Assembly (NCBI GenBank): GCA_039111475.1
Contig: JBCCIP010000009.1
Span: 1-64,000 of the forward strand
DNA from: JAUIET01 sp039111475
GTDB taxonomy: Bacteria > Pseudomonadota > Gammaproteobacteria > Pseudomonadales > JAUIET01
DNA length: 64,000 bases
Direction: 5' to 3'
The notes under the pieces are model-generated. The model was not told where the DNA came from, did not search any database, and was given only the letters and a program-made list of their open reading frames with translations. Below, in pieces: positions 8,303 to 17,425 of this stretch. Position numbers and translations under genes: made by a program. How positions within the stretch are numbered: the first letter of the stretch is position 1; each line of letters begins with the position of its first letter.

Positions 8303-9763
8303 ATGGATTTTAAAGACTTCGTCACAGGTTTAAGTAAAGTCTTTAGCAATGAGTCATTGCTAACGGTTTCATTTATATTCATTTCGTTATACGTGCTTTT
8401 CTTCTCGCTGGTTTATCTATTCGATCTCATTAAAAACGTACGAGCGTTAGCGAACTTTCAGTCGCTGATAGAACGATATCCTGACAACGGATATGTGATT
8501 CTAAGAAGCCTTTTAGGTTTGGGAGAGCCACCTGAAGACATCAACGTGCCAGACTCCGAGCGCAACAAAGGCCGAATAGCCACCTTTATTACGTTTCTCT
8601 CTCAGCAATGGCCTCTATTCGAAAGGTTAGGATCTACTTTATCAGCAACTAGAATAGAGCCAGCAACCAGAAAGCTATTGGAATCTTTTGAGAACGTACG
8701 GATTGATTTACATTTCCTTGAAGGTGTAAGGCCTAGCTCGGAGTTTCTTTGTTCTCACCTAACAGAGAGTAAGATTTCGATTGAAAGAGCTTTCACTACA
8801 CTCACGCAGTTTTCGCTAGCTGTTACATTTGCAGGGCTCGCTTCGGTGCTTGTTATTTCAGGAGACAGCATCGCGGAGATTGCAAATAAAGACATTGATA
8901 TTGGAGAAATAATTCAAGAAGGAAATAGCAAATATGGTTCCGAACCATCGAATAACGTCGAGAAATCAACTTCGTCGTCAGCAGACATTACTGAGCCCGT
9001 TCTGGATATTTTGAAGGCCGCTGGTAGCAAATTCTGGATAACTGCTTTTGCGTACTCACTCGGGTTATTCATGCTTGTCGCTTATTACACGGGTGAGAGA
9101 TTTCTCAAGTTCAGATTAGCAAGATTTGGTGATGCACTTGAAAAAGTACTTGGTTCTGATTTAGCCCAGGACTATACAAGCAGCTCCGATGACATTTTGA
9201 GCTCGAAGGAAAAAAATAGCTTTCAGAAGATTCTGACCGAGAATGCAGAAAACATTGCTAATCTCGGTAAGGAAGTAAATGACAAACTCATTGAGAAGCT
9301 CGGGCTGATAGCGACCGATTTGGACACAATTACTGAGAGGGTTCTTCTTAACATAAACACTTCATTCAACGACTTACAGTCTCAAGGCATTCGCGTTCAA
9401 GTTCAGGATTCGTTTTCAACTACAGTAAACAAGGTATTGGAGTCCATTACGGACGATTCCGCCTTTGTCTCGAGACAAATATCTGAGCTAACAACCGATA
9501 TGAGCGCCTTTTTGGATCGATTGGAGAATGCAATAGAGTCGGAAGAAGAAGCTAGCTCTGGCGCGAAGCATTCAATCGCGCTGGAGTCCTCAATAAGCCA
9601 ACTCAATTCCAATTTTGAGCAACTATTCTCTCAAACCAGTTTGCTACTAGCTGGCTGCAAAGAAGAATTGGACATCATAAAGCAGCACTCAGCGCAAACT
9701 GCAGCCGGCATAATTGCGGTAAACGACAAAATGGAAGATGCCGGAAAGAACGTAGAAAATTGA
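8303..9763 (+). CDS. MotA/TolQ/ExbB-like membrane protein with long coiled-coil tail (ZorA-like)
   Basis: The 486-residue protein has three predicted membrane helices: about 19-43, 166-186 (LAVTFAGLASVLVISG) and 243-262 (FWITAFAYSLGLFMLVAYY). It then has a roughly 210-residue, mostly helical Ser/Glu/Gln-rich cytoplasmic tail. Helices placed this way with a long intracellular tail are the hallmark of ZorA, the MotA homologue of Zorya, and differ from short ExbB/TolQ. The ATG at 8303 was preferred over a TTG one codon earlier. It is divergent from the MotB/OmpA-like gene, its expected partner. Expected complex: a five-plus-two ion-driven stator in the inner membrane whose tail signals to cytosolic effectors. 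The family match is by topology and motif pattern, not alignment. Confidence 0.78.
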   Translation: MDFKDFVTGLSKVFSNESLLTVSFIFISLYVLFFSLVYLFDLIKNVRALANFQSLIERYPDNGYVILRSLLGLGEPPEDINVPDSERNKGRIATFITFLSQQWPLFERLGSTLSATRIEPATRKLLESFENVRIDLHFLEGVRPSSEFLCSHLTESKISIERAFTTLTQFSLAVTFAGLASVLVISGDSIAEIANKDIDIGEIIQEGNSKYGSEPSNNVEKSTSSSADITEPVLDILKAAGSKFWITAFAYSLGLFMLVAYYTGERFLKFRLARFGDALEKVLGSDLAQDYTSSSDDILSSKEKNSFQKILTENAENIANLGKEVNDKLIEKLGLIATDLDTITERVLLNINTSFNDLQSQGIRVQVQDSFSTTVNKVLESITDDSAFVSRQISELTTDMSAFLDRLENAIESEEEASSGAKHSIALESSISQLNSNFEQLFSQTSLLLAGCKEELDIIKQHSAQTAAGIIAVNDKMEDAGKNVEN

Positions 9764-9849
9764 TAAACTGTAACGCCTCGAGTGTAGAAATGCCGAAAAT
9801 GTTGAGGCAAGAAGCCATATTTACAGAAGATAAGTAACCCATCAAAACC

Positions 9850-10136
9850 GATCACCGTCCGCATTCATTCGCTGCGATCGAGCGAATATTGTTTATCTGA
9901 AATTTGAAGATTTCGGGCTTGGTTTACGAAATGCACTTCTGTACACGATAGATACCATAGATTCCCATGTAACTTTTGTGAAGCTCGACTCAAATTGTGT
10001 ACGTACCGAGAAAAAAATTAGGTTTTCTTCAATTATATATCAAGGCATCTGACATGTAAGCTAAATGGTTCTGGTGTGGCAAGATTGTGCACGAAGAACA
10101 ACCACGCTCTGTATTACGCATTGACAAGGCATAAGT
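9850..10136 (+). pseudogene. Decayed second copy of the relaxase/helicase 3' region
   Basis: This stretch aligns by eye with 2104-2420 of the relaxase gene. Shared blocks include GAATATTGTTTA, CTTGGT(C/T)TACGAAATG, CCATAGAT and CAAGGCATAAG in the same order and spacing. Translated, FGLGLRNALLYTIDTID pairs with LGLRNGMLGTIEAID, and YALTRHK with VALSRHK. Frameshifts and stops interrupt it, so it is non-coding. It marks the downstream side of the motor-like cassette, whose other side abuts the intact relaxase 3' end. Confidence 0.75.
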
Positions 10137-10611
10137 AATATGTCAGGTTATGCATAGCTATCGTCATCTTACACGGGAGTGATTCAGAATGCCTTGAGGA
10201 GTCATCTCTTCAAGAAAATTCAATTGGCAGATATCGTTTAGTTGCTACTACACAGCCATCATTATGAGCTGACACTTGCTAGAGTTATACTTAAGCGCTA
10301 TTGGAATCCAGATTTGACATTGGTCGCCATTTTGAGATGAGTGGGGAGGTGTGCTGCCTAATGTTACTTTGTACAGCCCTACGAATAGAGCAATATCCTA
10401 TTAGTAGGACGAGAGTATTTGGGTGCTGTTTTCGGTTCTCGTCAACTAGATCAGCATCCTGTTGCTTTCAAATCAAATTGGACTTTATTTAACGCCACGA
10501 TATATGTATTACAATAATACTGAGACAGTAGGTAGTCTCATAAAGAGGTTATTTCCTTAAGGCTTTAAGCAACGTGAATACTACTATCTGCTGTTCACGG
10601 AAGGCGACTGC
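10137..10611. other. Gene-free stretch with a candidate promoter for the nitrilase-like gene
   Basis: No convincing coding sequence is seen on either strand. TTGGAC at 10478-10483 and TATATG at 10501-10506 (17-bp spacing) may be a promoter for the gene at 10612. Downstream are short inverted repeats TGAGAC/GTCTCA (10521-10540) and CGTGAA/TTCACG; the second ends just before the ribosome site GGAAGG (10599-10604). They could shape a leader RNA, but this is weak. Confidence 0.3.
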
Positions 10612-12687
10612 ATGCCTACAGCTGAACAAAGACTTCACTTCTTATCATATTTTATCAGCAATCAGTTTTCAACGGCTCAACGAACAAAGGAAGAGTCAGC
10701 ACAGTTTGATAGATGTGTAGCACTGTATGACAAATGGCTCGAAAGCTACCGTGCGTCGATTAGCGACATATTGATTAGTAACGAAGTGGAGGATCCCTAT
10801 CTAGCGCCCCCTTTCTCGCCTTTTGATTTGTTCTCATTAACGACTACACTGTTGCAGCTAAGCGGGGCGTACCATCATTTTGAGAGTTCCTTCGAAAGCG
10901 ATAATTTTCCCAAACACAAGGAGCCCCGCAGGCCTTCTAAATCGGTGTTCGTTGATAGTTCCGACATCCGAGTTTGGGCTGGCGTTGCTGATAGCTGGAA
11001 AGTATATGACTGTAGTTTAGATGAAGCTAAACCACCTTTTACCAAGATTAGACGTCAAACTGAAGAAAGAACCTACGGAAATTCAATTCGCGCCCAAGAC
11101 AATCGAATTAAGAAAGGCATCACTCCGTATTGGGTTACACTTCTTAATGCATGGGATGAACCGATCTATAAGATAATTCGTGACGACGGCGAATCGGAAT
11201 TTCCTGCTTGGTGGTGGTCAGCATACTCGTTGATGGTTGTATCTGATCGAGCTTCACGAGGCATTGGCTTTCAGCGCAGTGTTGAGAGGGAGGATGATTC
11301 TGGAAAAAAACCGATTTGGCCTCTGTTAGCTCAAACTATCGTAGGTACAGTTAATGATGTAGACCCTGAACCAAACGAACATGTGCCAAAATCCGTAGAT
11401 ATTGATCGGTTTAAGTATGTAGAGTCACTGTCGATTGCAAATCGTGGATTTGTGAACGTGATGCCCAAGTCCAGGACAGCTCAACTCGGGTGCACTTTAA
11501 GGCGTGTTTCGCACAATTTGGCAAGCCTGCCGCCTAGCGGAATTATTAAAGCCGGATGGGCATGGGGCGCAAAACCGAATGAGATAATTACGCAGAATCC
11601 AGTATTTAATATGCTGCTTATACCCTACCCATACGAGATAAGGTCTGCAAATTTTAAGCCTATTGGCCGTAGTGGAGATTCAGGAGTACGCAGCAAAGCA
11701 CACGAGCGCCGCTGGGGAGAGTTCACTCTAAATGTGGGAGATGAAGAGCATGATGGAGATTCCAGTTTAGTTAAATTTATATCTCGTTTGATAACGGAGT
11801 CTGATAGAAAAGTAGGTACAACTCATGCTGTCGTTTTACCTGAGTTGGCTCTAAGTAGAAAATCTATTATTGATCTCCGAGACAAGATTATCGATAAACA
11901 CCCAGCGATAGAATTGCTTTGCGCTGGTGTTCGAGAAGACTTGAAGAAAGTAGATGAACACGGTGTTCCCCGCTCGGTTAACGGCGCATATATGGCATCT
12001 CTTAACGTTGGAGACAAGAATAAGATGCCTCACCATGAGTTCTTCCATGAAAAACACCATAGATGGAGAATAACCGAACAGCAGATAGATGATTACGACC
12101 TTTCTCCTACCCTAGATCCTTCATGCACTTGGTGGGAAGACTTACGCGTAGTAAATCGTCGGCTCCCGTTCTTAGTTATGAGAGATCAATGGACGGTTAC
12201 GTCTTTGATTTGTGAAGATCTTGCACGCAATGACCCGGCCAGGACTGTGGTTGAATCCGTTGGACCAAATCTAGTGATTTCGTTACTGATGGATGGACCT
12301 CAGATCCCCGATCGCTGGTCCGCTAGGTACGCCACTGTATTAGCTGAAGACCCTGGAAGTTCCGTTTTGTCCATGAGCTCATTTGGTCTTATTCATCGCT
12401 CAAACAAGAAATACAAAGGCGAAAATGGCGACGGCCAGCGATCTTTTGCGCTTTGGAGAGACGACAGAGGTCAATCTACACCAATAGTCTTGGAAAAAGA
12501 TCATCATGCGACGACCATTTGCTTAACGGTCTATCCCGCAGTTGATTATACGATGGACGGCAGAGCTGACGACGGAGCAATAGCACTAAGACTCTCGGGA
12601 CAACGGAAAATAAAAGATCCCGGGGATGATGTAGAACGCGGTTACAAGGGACTATACCCCTCCTGGGGCGAAACCAAAGAGAAGTAA
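10612..12687 (+). CDS. Nitrilase-superfamily (carbon-nitrogen hydrolase) protein with large unknown N-terminal half
   Basis: The 691-residue protein carries the Glu-Lys-Cys triad of carbon-nitrogen hydrolases in its C-terminal half: Glu411 in VVLPELALS, Lys481 in FHEKHHRWRI and Cys534 in SLICEDLARND. The spacing suits the family. Residues 1-350 match nothing I recognise; they include a Trp-rich patch (PAWWWSAYS) but no polymerase YxDD motif. Free nitrilases are about 270-300 residues, so more than half of this protein is extra. Nitrilase domains are known in phage defence as fusions to reverse transcriptase (UG1/DRT type 1). This looks like a different fusion. No signal peptide; it stands alone on the plus strand. 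Substrate unknown. Confidence 0.7.
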   Translation: MPTAEQRLHFLSYFISNQFSTAQRTKEESAQFDRCVALYDKWLESYRASISDILISNEVEDPYLAPPFSPFDLFSLTTTLLQLSGAYHHFESSFESDNFPKHKEPRRPSKSVFVDSSDIRVWAGVADSWKVYDCSLDEAKPPFTKIRRQTEERTYGNSIRAQDNRIKKGITPYWVTLLNAWDEPIYKIIRDDGESEFPAWWWSAYSLMVVSDRASRGIGFQRSVEREDDSGKKPIWPLLAQTIVGTVNDVDPEPNEHVPKSVDIDRFKYVESLSIANRGFVNVMPKSRTAQLGCTLRRVSHNLASLPPSGIIKAGWAWGAKPNEIITQNPVFNMLLIPYPYEIRSANFKPIGRSGDSGVRSKAHERRWGEFTLNVGDEEHDGDSSLVKFISRLITESDRKVGTTHAVVLPELALSRKSIIDLRDKIIDKHPAIELLCAGVREDLKKVDEHGVPRSVNGAYMASLNVGDKNKMPHHEFFHEKHHRWRITEQQIDDYDLSPTLDPSCTWWEDLRVVNRRLPFLVMRDQWTVTSLICEDLARNDPARTVVESVGPNLVISLLMDGPQIPDRWSARYATVLAEDPGSSVLSMSSFGLIHRSNKKYKGENGDGQRSFALWRDDRGQSTPIVLEKDHHATTICLTVYPAVDYTMDGRADDGAIALRLSGQRKIKDPGDDVERGYKGLYPSWGETKEK

Positions 12688-12717
12688 CCGAATTCTAAAA
12701 AGTACTCTTAGAAACTG

Positions 12718-12900
12718 TCACTTGGGCGTTCTAACATTGTTTGCTGCGCTCGGCTTCGAAGTCTCATTCTTACGACTGGTTGCTACATGAGCAAACAACT
12801 TAAGCAACTCTTCTCTCTGAGCCCGCCTAGCCGCCGCGCCATCAAAAGGTAAAGTTCCATCATATGTGAAGTACCCATGTATTGAGCTTTTTCGTAGCAT
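12718..12900 (-). CDS. Possible small protein, unknown
   Basis: A 60-residue open frame with an ATG start (MLRKSSIHGYFTYDG) and a basic, Ala-rich C-terminal part lies convergent to the nitrilase-like gene and upstream of nothing on its own strand. An AGGAAAGG lies about 15 bases before the ATG, rather far for a ribosome site. A TTGACA is present in the same spot. It could be a real small gene or chance. Confidence 0.3.
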   Translation of the reverse strand: MLRKSSIHGYFTYDGTLPFDGAAARRAQREELLKLFAHVATSRKNETSKPSAANNVRTPK

Positions 12901-13009
12901 TTTTTGTCAAAACCTTTCCTAGATTACACGTGAAAATAGACTCGCAAACCTATGCCTGTCAAGTAAAAAATGATAAAGCGCACCAAGCACAAGTTGAAAT
13001 TTGGCGCTA

Positions 13010-15106
13010 CTAGAACTCCTGAAGCACAAAATCACGAACTTCGGATAAATCGAATTCTTTATTTGCGAATCTCAATGTTTGAGGAGTGGTGCTTTGCGGG
13101 CATAGCTTTGTGGATTGACCACGGTTTCGAATGATATACCTGACCCATAATTCCTTTCGACCTGGAATCTCAATATTTGGCGTGAACTTCACAATGTTCT
13201 GCAATTCTTTTCGAATACTCTTGTCGGCGCAGTAAGCGCCTATTTGCTCAGCGACATTACGTTCATCGGAATAAACGAGACCACTTGCCGTTTCAAGTAC
13301 AGAATGCGTTAGGCTGATTGCCTTAGCTGGGTTTAACACAAGCCCGCTTTGCCATTGATTGCTCGGATCTGCAAATTCCATAGAGTGATGATAGTCAGCA
13401 CTTACTAAGAGGCGATCTTTTAGTTTTCGCGGGTACATTAGTTCACCAGCCAAACCCTTAATCCAAGATGCGATAAAAGTGACATGTGCTGCTGAGAGCG
13501 AGGTACCAAATTCTTCGCTAAACTTTCTCTCATCCCATGCTGGAATCCCACAGCCAGGTGCAAAAATATCAACATTCTGGCCGTAATTAGAGAATTCTGC
13601 CCTACCGTTACTTCTGTCTATAGCGCCTACAGTTATAAAGTTTGAATTGCTTGCAACGCCACCAAGCAAAGCTGGATAGTGTCGCAAGCCCGCGAGATCT
13701 TTGCCATCGTTACCCGCAGCAACGACGAATAGCATTCTTGGAAATATGTCTGTATACGCTAGCTTTGTTCTCGTTGATAAACTGAGATTGACAATGTCTG
13801 CGCCTCTATCTGCTAAATAGCGAACGGCTTGATTGAGTGCCATAGCGGACTGTAATCCATTACCTTCACGCGCGCCAAAATTTACAATTATTGATTTAGC
13901 GATTTGTCCCGCTTTATCGTAGCTGGAAACTACCTCTCCACCCAAAACAATACTCGAAATCTGAGTACCATGAATTCTAACTCTTTGATGGCTAGCAAAT
14001 GGTTCCAAATGACCGTCTCGCGACACAAAATTCATGCCCCATACGTCGTCAATAAAATCATTGTTGTCATCCGATCTACCAGGATGTGTGCCAATCCCAA
14101 CTTCAGCAGCATTTTGCTTAAATCGATTTTCGTTAAACGGCCAAGACCCGAAGCCTAAAAGACCTGAGTCAATCACTCCTACTATAGCCGTTTGAATTGG
14201 GCGCTTCCCAGCCTCGAGTACTTTCCTCTCAACTAAGAATCGTTCTAGAAATAATTCAGCATCAAAATACTTCCATCCATCAATACCACCACAAGCGTTC
14301 TCATCCTTAGCAAGCGAGACTGGCTCAACCAAACTTACAGTATGCGAATCGAGAGATATCTCAGTAGTAGATTGGTCGGGAAACAAGTTCGCTTGCCCGA
14401 AAGTTATAGAAGAGTCACGAAACGTCCAATAAGCGGGATCAGCAGCACGCAGCCTACTTGCGCTAGCTCCTTCCGAGTAGCCCTCAACCTTACCTTCAGT
14501 TATTGCAGCAATCAGAACTTCGTTAAATTCACCAGATTGTGGAAGCAGCAAACGCTGACGTGCTGTGAAATCAAGGGACAATGGTGCGCCAGGCATTATA
14601 GATGTTGAGTACCGACGTACAGAGACTGAATCAACTTGATCAGCTGGCAAGTCTAAGTCTTTTGCCACCTGAGCTCGAATTGAGCTTGAACCGTATAAAC
14701 CTGTGTATTTTTGTAGCACATCACTAATGGTACTGCCTTTTTGCAGATAGACAGTTTTTGGTCCATCAACTCTATTGCAGAAAGGAATGGCCAGTGTAAT
14801 ACCGGGGCTTATATTTTGTTCAAGTAAGCTTATACCATTGTATTTACCCGCTAACACTTCTAATTGCGAAAGTAGTTTCTCATCTAAATGCCCGCATGTA
14901 TCAATTATATGCTCTCTAAGTGTTTTTTCTTCTTCAGTTTTAACCCATAGTGGTAGAGCCAACTCGGCTAATGTGAACTTATATTCAACGCTTTCGCCAG
15001 GCAGTGCTCGCAACCAGTAAGCGTGAGGTAAATTAATCTTATTTTCTGCGAAACAAAATGAGGTGACGGCGCTACTAAAAAAAAGAAGAATGATTAGCAA
15101 TTTCAC
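13010..15106 (-). CDS. Secreted subtilisin-like (S8) serine protease
   Basis: The 698-residue protein has a signal peptide (MKLLIILLFFSSAVTSFCFA). Its S8 catalytic domain carries Asp313 (VGVIDSG), His379 (IHGTQ) and Ser536 (GTSLSAAH). Residues about 95-165 include a LysM-like segment (TVYLQKGSTISDVLQKYTGL), which may bind peptidoglycan. The region after 590 is Cys-containing and unassigned. It is the last gene of an exported three-gene operon; its start overlaps the trypsin-like gene by 32 bases, indicating coupling. Likely periplasmic or extracellular. Substrate unknown. A zymogen activated by the neighbouring trypsin-like protein is a reasonable guess but is not shown by the sequence. Confidence 0.88.
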   Translation of the reverse strand: MKLLIILLFFSSAVTSFCFAENKINLPHAYWLRALPGESVEYKFTLAELALPLWVKTEEEKTLREHIIDTCGHLDEKLLSQLEVLAGKYNGISLLEQNISPGITLAIPFCNRVDGPKTVYLQKGSTISDVLQKYTGLYGSSSIRAQVAKDLDLPADQVDSVSVRRYSTSIMPGAPLSLDFTARQRLLLPQSGEFNEVLIAAITEGKVEGYSEGASASRLRAADPAYWTFRDSSITFGQANLFPDQSTTEISLDSHTVSLVEPVSLAKDENACGGIDGWKYFDAELFLERFLVERKVLEAGKRPIQTAIVGVIDSGLLGFGSWPFNENRFKQNAAEVGIGTHPGRSDDNNDFIDDVWGMNFVSRDGHLEPFASHQRVRIHGTQISSIVLGGEVVSSYDKAGQIAKSIIVNFGAREGNGLQSAMALNQAVRYLADRGADIVNLSLSTRTKLAYTDIFPRMLFVVAAGNDGKDLAGLRHYPALLGGVASNSNFITVGAIDRSNGRAEFSNYGQNVDIFAPGCGIPAWDERKFSEEFGTSLSAAHVTFIASWIKGLAGELMYPRKLKDRLLVSADYHHSMEFADPSNQWQSGLVLNPAKAISLTHSVLETASGLVYSDERNVAEQIGAYCADKSIRKELQNIVKFTPNIEIPGRKELWVRYIIRNRGQSTKLCPQSTTPQTLRFANKEFDLSEVRDFVLQEF

Positions 15107-16022
15107 TTAACGCAACACCCTTGTTTGTTCCACTTGTAACACGACACCCCCCCTGGATATGAACCCCTACCACAACTCCGTCTTTGTCTCTAATTCCCGA
15201 CCCACTAGAACCACCATGAGTATCGATGTTGCCGTAGTGCAATAAGGGACCTACGAGGCCTGCAGAACGACCTGAATGAATCTTTTTCCGCTGTCCTCTT
15301 GGGTGTTGAATAATCGCCAGAATCTCTTCTGACTCAACGACACGTGTTGAAATCTGTGCAGGAGTCAATGAGTACTCTGAGTTTTCTTCGATTACACCTC
15401 CAAGCTCTATGACTGCGTAATCAAGCCCACCATTCCAATGCTCAAGCAATTGCTTAACCGCATATGTCTCTACTCTGCGGTCTGCCCCTGTATTACCGGA
15501 AAGTTGGTAGTTGAATACGACCTGCATCAACGTGGCATTAACTGCTGCTTTCGTAACTTGACCATTGACTGAGGGCAGTTCCCAATCGTCCGAATCGTCG
15601 GGAAAGCAGTGCGCAGCTGTCAGAATCTTGTTACCTTCCAAAAGTGTACCAGTGCACCACCTGACACTACCAATATTACCGGCTTGTGAGCCAGGGCCCA
15701 GAATTTCTCTAATTCTGGCGCTAGCCAACCATTGAAATTGCACTGTCGATGCTTGATGATCTGCCGCATACTGAGCGTTTTCACCAATGCTGCCACTGAA
15801 ATACTCTACATGCTCTAAGTCGTCAACGGGACCACAGACAGATAATGGATCGACACCGGGTGCGAACGGAAGCGCATATATTAAATCTGTATTCGATGCA
15901 ACACTCGTCTGATTTTCAGGTTTTGGTTGCGAGGTAGCGTTGGCACTTTTTGTGGAAATTTCCGATTGTGTGCAACCCAAAAGGCACAGAGCTATAAACA
16001 AAATCAATTTATTCATCTTCAA
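15075..16022 (-). CDS. Trypsin-like (S1) serine protease lipoprotein
   Basis: The 315-residue protein has a lipoprotein signal with lipobox LLGC (Cys17). It is a chymotrypsin-fold protease with His138 (LTAAHC), Asp201 (LDYAVIEL) and Ser273 in GGSSGSG. The usual GDSGG around Ser is altered to GSSGS, as in V8-like and bacterial trypsin-like members. It would sit on the periplasmic side of a membrane. It overlaps the upstream lipoprotein gene by 14 bases and the downstream subtilase gene by 32 bases, so all three are coupled. A two-protease set suggests a cascade or maturation step (inference). Confidence 0.87.
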   Translation of the reverse strand: MKMNKLILFIALCLLGCTQSEISTKSANATSQPKPENQTSVASNTDLIYALPFAPGVDPLSVCGPVDDLEHVEYFSGSIGENAQYAADHQASTVQFQWLASARIREILGPGSQAGNIGSVRWCTGTLLEGNKILTAAHCFPDDSDDWELPSVNGQVTKAAVNATLMQVVFNYQLSGNTGADRRVETYAVKQLLEHWNGGLDYAVIELGGVIEENSEYSLTPAQISTRVVESEEILAIIQHPRGQRKKIHSGRSAGLVGPLLHYGNIDTHGGSSGSGIRDKDGVVVGVHIQGGCRVTSGTNKGVALSEIANHSSFF

Positions 16023-16869
16023 GACTCGCTTTAAGCGCCTCCTTGATAGCTGGTCCGAATGCCTCTTTCAACGCGATGATTTCGGCCTCTCTGACATCAA
16101 AGTCGATTCCTGTTTGTCCAATTTCGCTAACGCTTAAGGTGAATGAAGTCGGAACATTGGCACCAGATGGGTGCGGTATGAGATCAGAGTTTCCACATCC
16201 CTTCGCGCACCTATTCTTCTTCTGGAGTAGGACGTTAGAAACTGGGACAACACTTTGCCCAAGAGGGACAATAGTTTGCACTGCGTCCTCATGAATTCGA
16301 CCTAAAGACTTTATAGAAATGCCTATAGCCGTATTGATAGCCGATTTATCTTTTCTATCAAGAGTTTTTGCTACAGAGTCTGCAGCCCAAACAACTTTTG
16401 GCTCGAAAGTAAAGGCTCCTTCGTAGTGTTTAAAAGCTATTAGTACAATAAATCCTATATCTCCAATTTCATATTTTTCCTCTTTCGATTTATGCCGAAC
16501 CAACAATCCACACTTAACTTGGCGCATCGCTTTAGAATCCAGCACAAGCTTTTCGGAGTAGCTTTTTATCGAAGCCTTTTTAAGAGCCTTGAGCTCCCTC
16601 AGTTTTCTGTCCTGGGCGCTATCAAACCAATACTTTAAGAGTGTGGTCGCAACAGGTATAAGAGGTGCTGCAATCTCAGCTTGATTTTCTCTTATACAGT
16701 GCTCGTTGAATTTAGCACTAACAATACTTTGCTCAGCACCCAATGGAGTTGAGTCGCCGGTGAAAAGGCTGAGCTTTAGACTCGCTGACTTAACCGGTTC
16801 CTTCAAAGAATCAGCGGTAGCGCAACCAGTACAAACCCAGAGAACTACCAACAGCGCAATCTTTCTCAT
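16009..16869 (-). CDS. Lipoprotein of unknown function, first gene of the protease operon
   Basis: The 286-residue protein has signal and lipobox CTGC (MRKIALLVVLWVCTGCATA). The mature part is a mixed helical and beta domain of no family I recognise; it has three further Cys residues in a KKNRCAKGCG stretch. Its ribosome site AGGAAAAAAG lies just before the ATG. It leads the operon with the two exported proteases and may be their inhibitor, receptor or substrate; nothing in the sequence decides this. Confidence 0.75.
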   Translation of the reverse strand: MRKIALLVVLWVCTGCATADSLKEPVKSASLKLSLFTGDSTPLGAEQSIVSAKFNEHCIRENQAEIAAPLIPVATTLLKYWFDSAQDRKLRELKALKKASIKSYSEKLVLDSKAMRQVKCGLLVRHKSKEEKYEIGDIGFIVLIAFKHYEGAFTFEPKVVWAADSVAKTLDRKDKSAINTAIGISIKSLGRIHEDAVQTIVPLGQSVVPVSNVLLQKKNRCAKGCGNSDLIPHPSGANVPTSFTLSVSEIGQTGIDFDVREAEIIALKEAFGPAIKEALKASLEDE

Positions 16870-16899
16870 CTTTTTTCCTTAATTTGAATTATAAGTATT

Positions 16900-17145
16900 T
16901 TACTCAGAGAATAATTCCGAAAAAACACTATTGATATACTCTTCTTGGCTCCAAAATTTCAGTGCATTGAAGCATTCCAAGTATAAACCAAACGCAAAAT
17001 TCTCCTTATTTCTTCGTAAATAGACAAGCGTAACTGAACCCATCGGTCCGTTCCGCAATAGCAAAGTCATGCGCGGATTCATTACCCACAAGTATCCAAA
17101 TGACTTTTTCCAACAATATTCGTGGATTGAAACAATCTCGATTTA
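16900..17145 (-). pseudogene. Possible 3' remnant of a gene
   Basis: An open minus-strand frame ends at 16900 and encodes a protein-like string (GSVTLVYLRRNKENFAFG, then YINSVFSELFSE). The frame is open back to an in-frame TAA near 17150 and includes residues such as EYCWKKSFGYLW before any usable start codon. No ribosome site or ATG at the right place was found. It reads like the C-terminal end of a decayed soluble protein. Unidentified. Confidence 0.3.
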
Positions 17146-17425
17146 GAACTCTATTTCACAAACGATATGATTGAATCGCGAAGAACCATCTTATGAATTT
17201 CTGATATCACGTGACGCCGATAGCGGCGCTTTGATCTCAGAAATCCTTGCGATCTTCTCATCACTTCACCTAATATACCGCGTTAGTATGTAGAATAATA
17301 ACACTTTCTTATGATGATTTTTTCTAACAAGTGAACTTCTTATAGCAATACCAAGATCTAGAAGATGAACTCAAAATGATAATCGGTTGATTTTGGCGAA
17401 TACTCTAAGCCTAATAGGTTTATAG

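Noticed and set aside
10612..12687. DRT type 1 (reverse transcriptase-nitrilase) defence protein
   Set aside because: The nitrilase triad is there, but no YxDD or other polymerase motif is seen in the N-terminal half.
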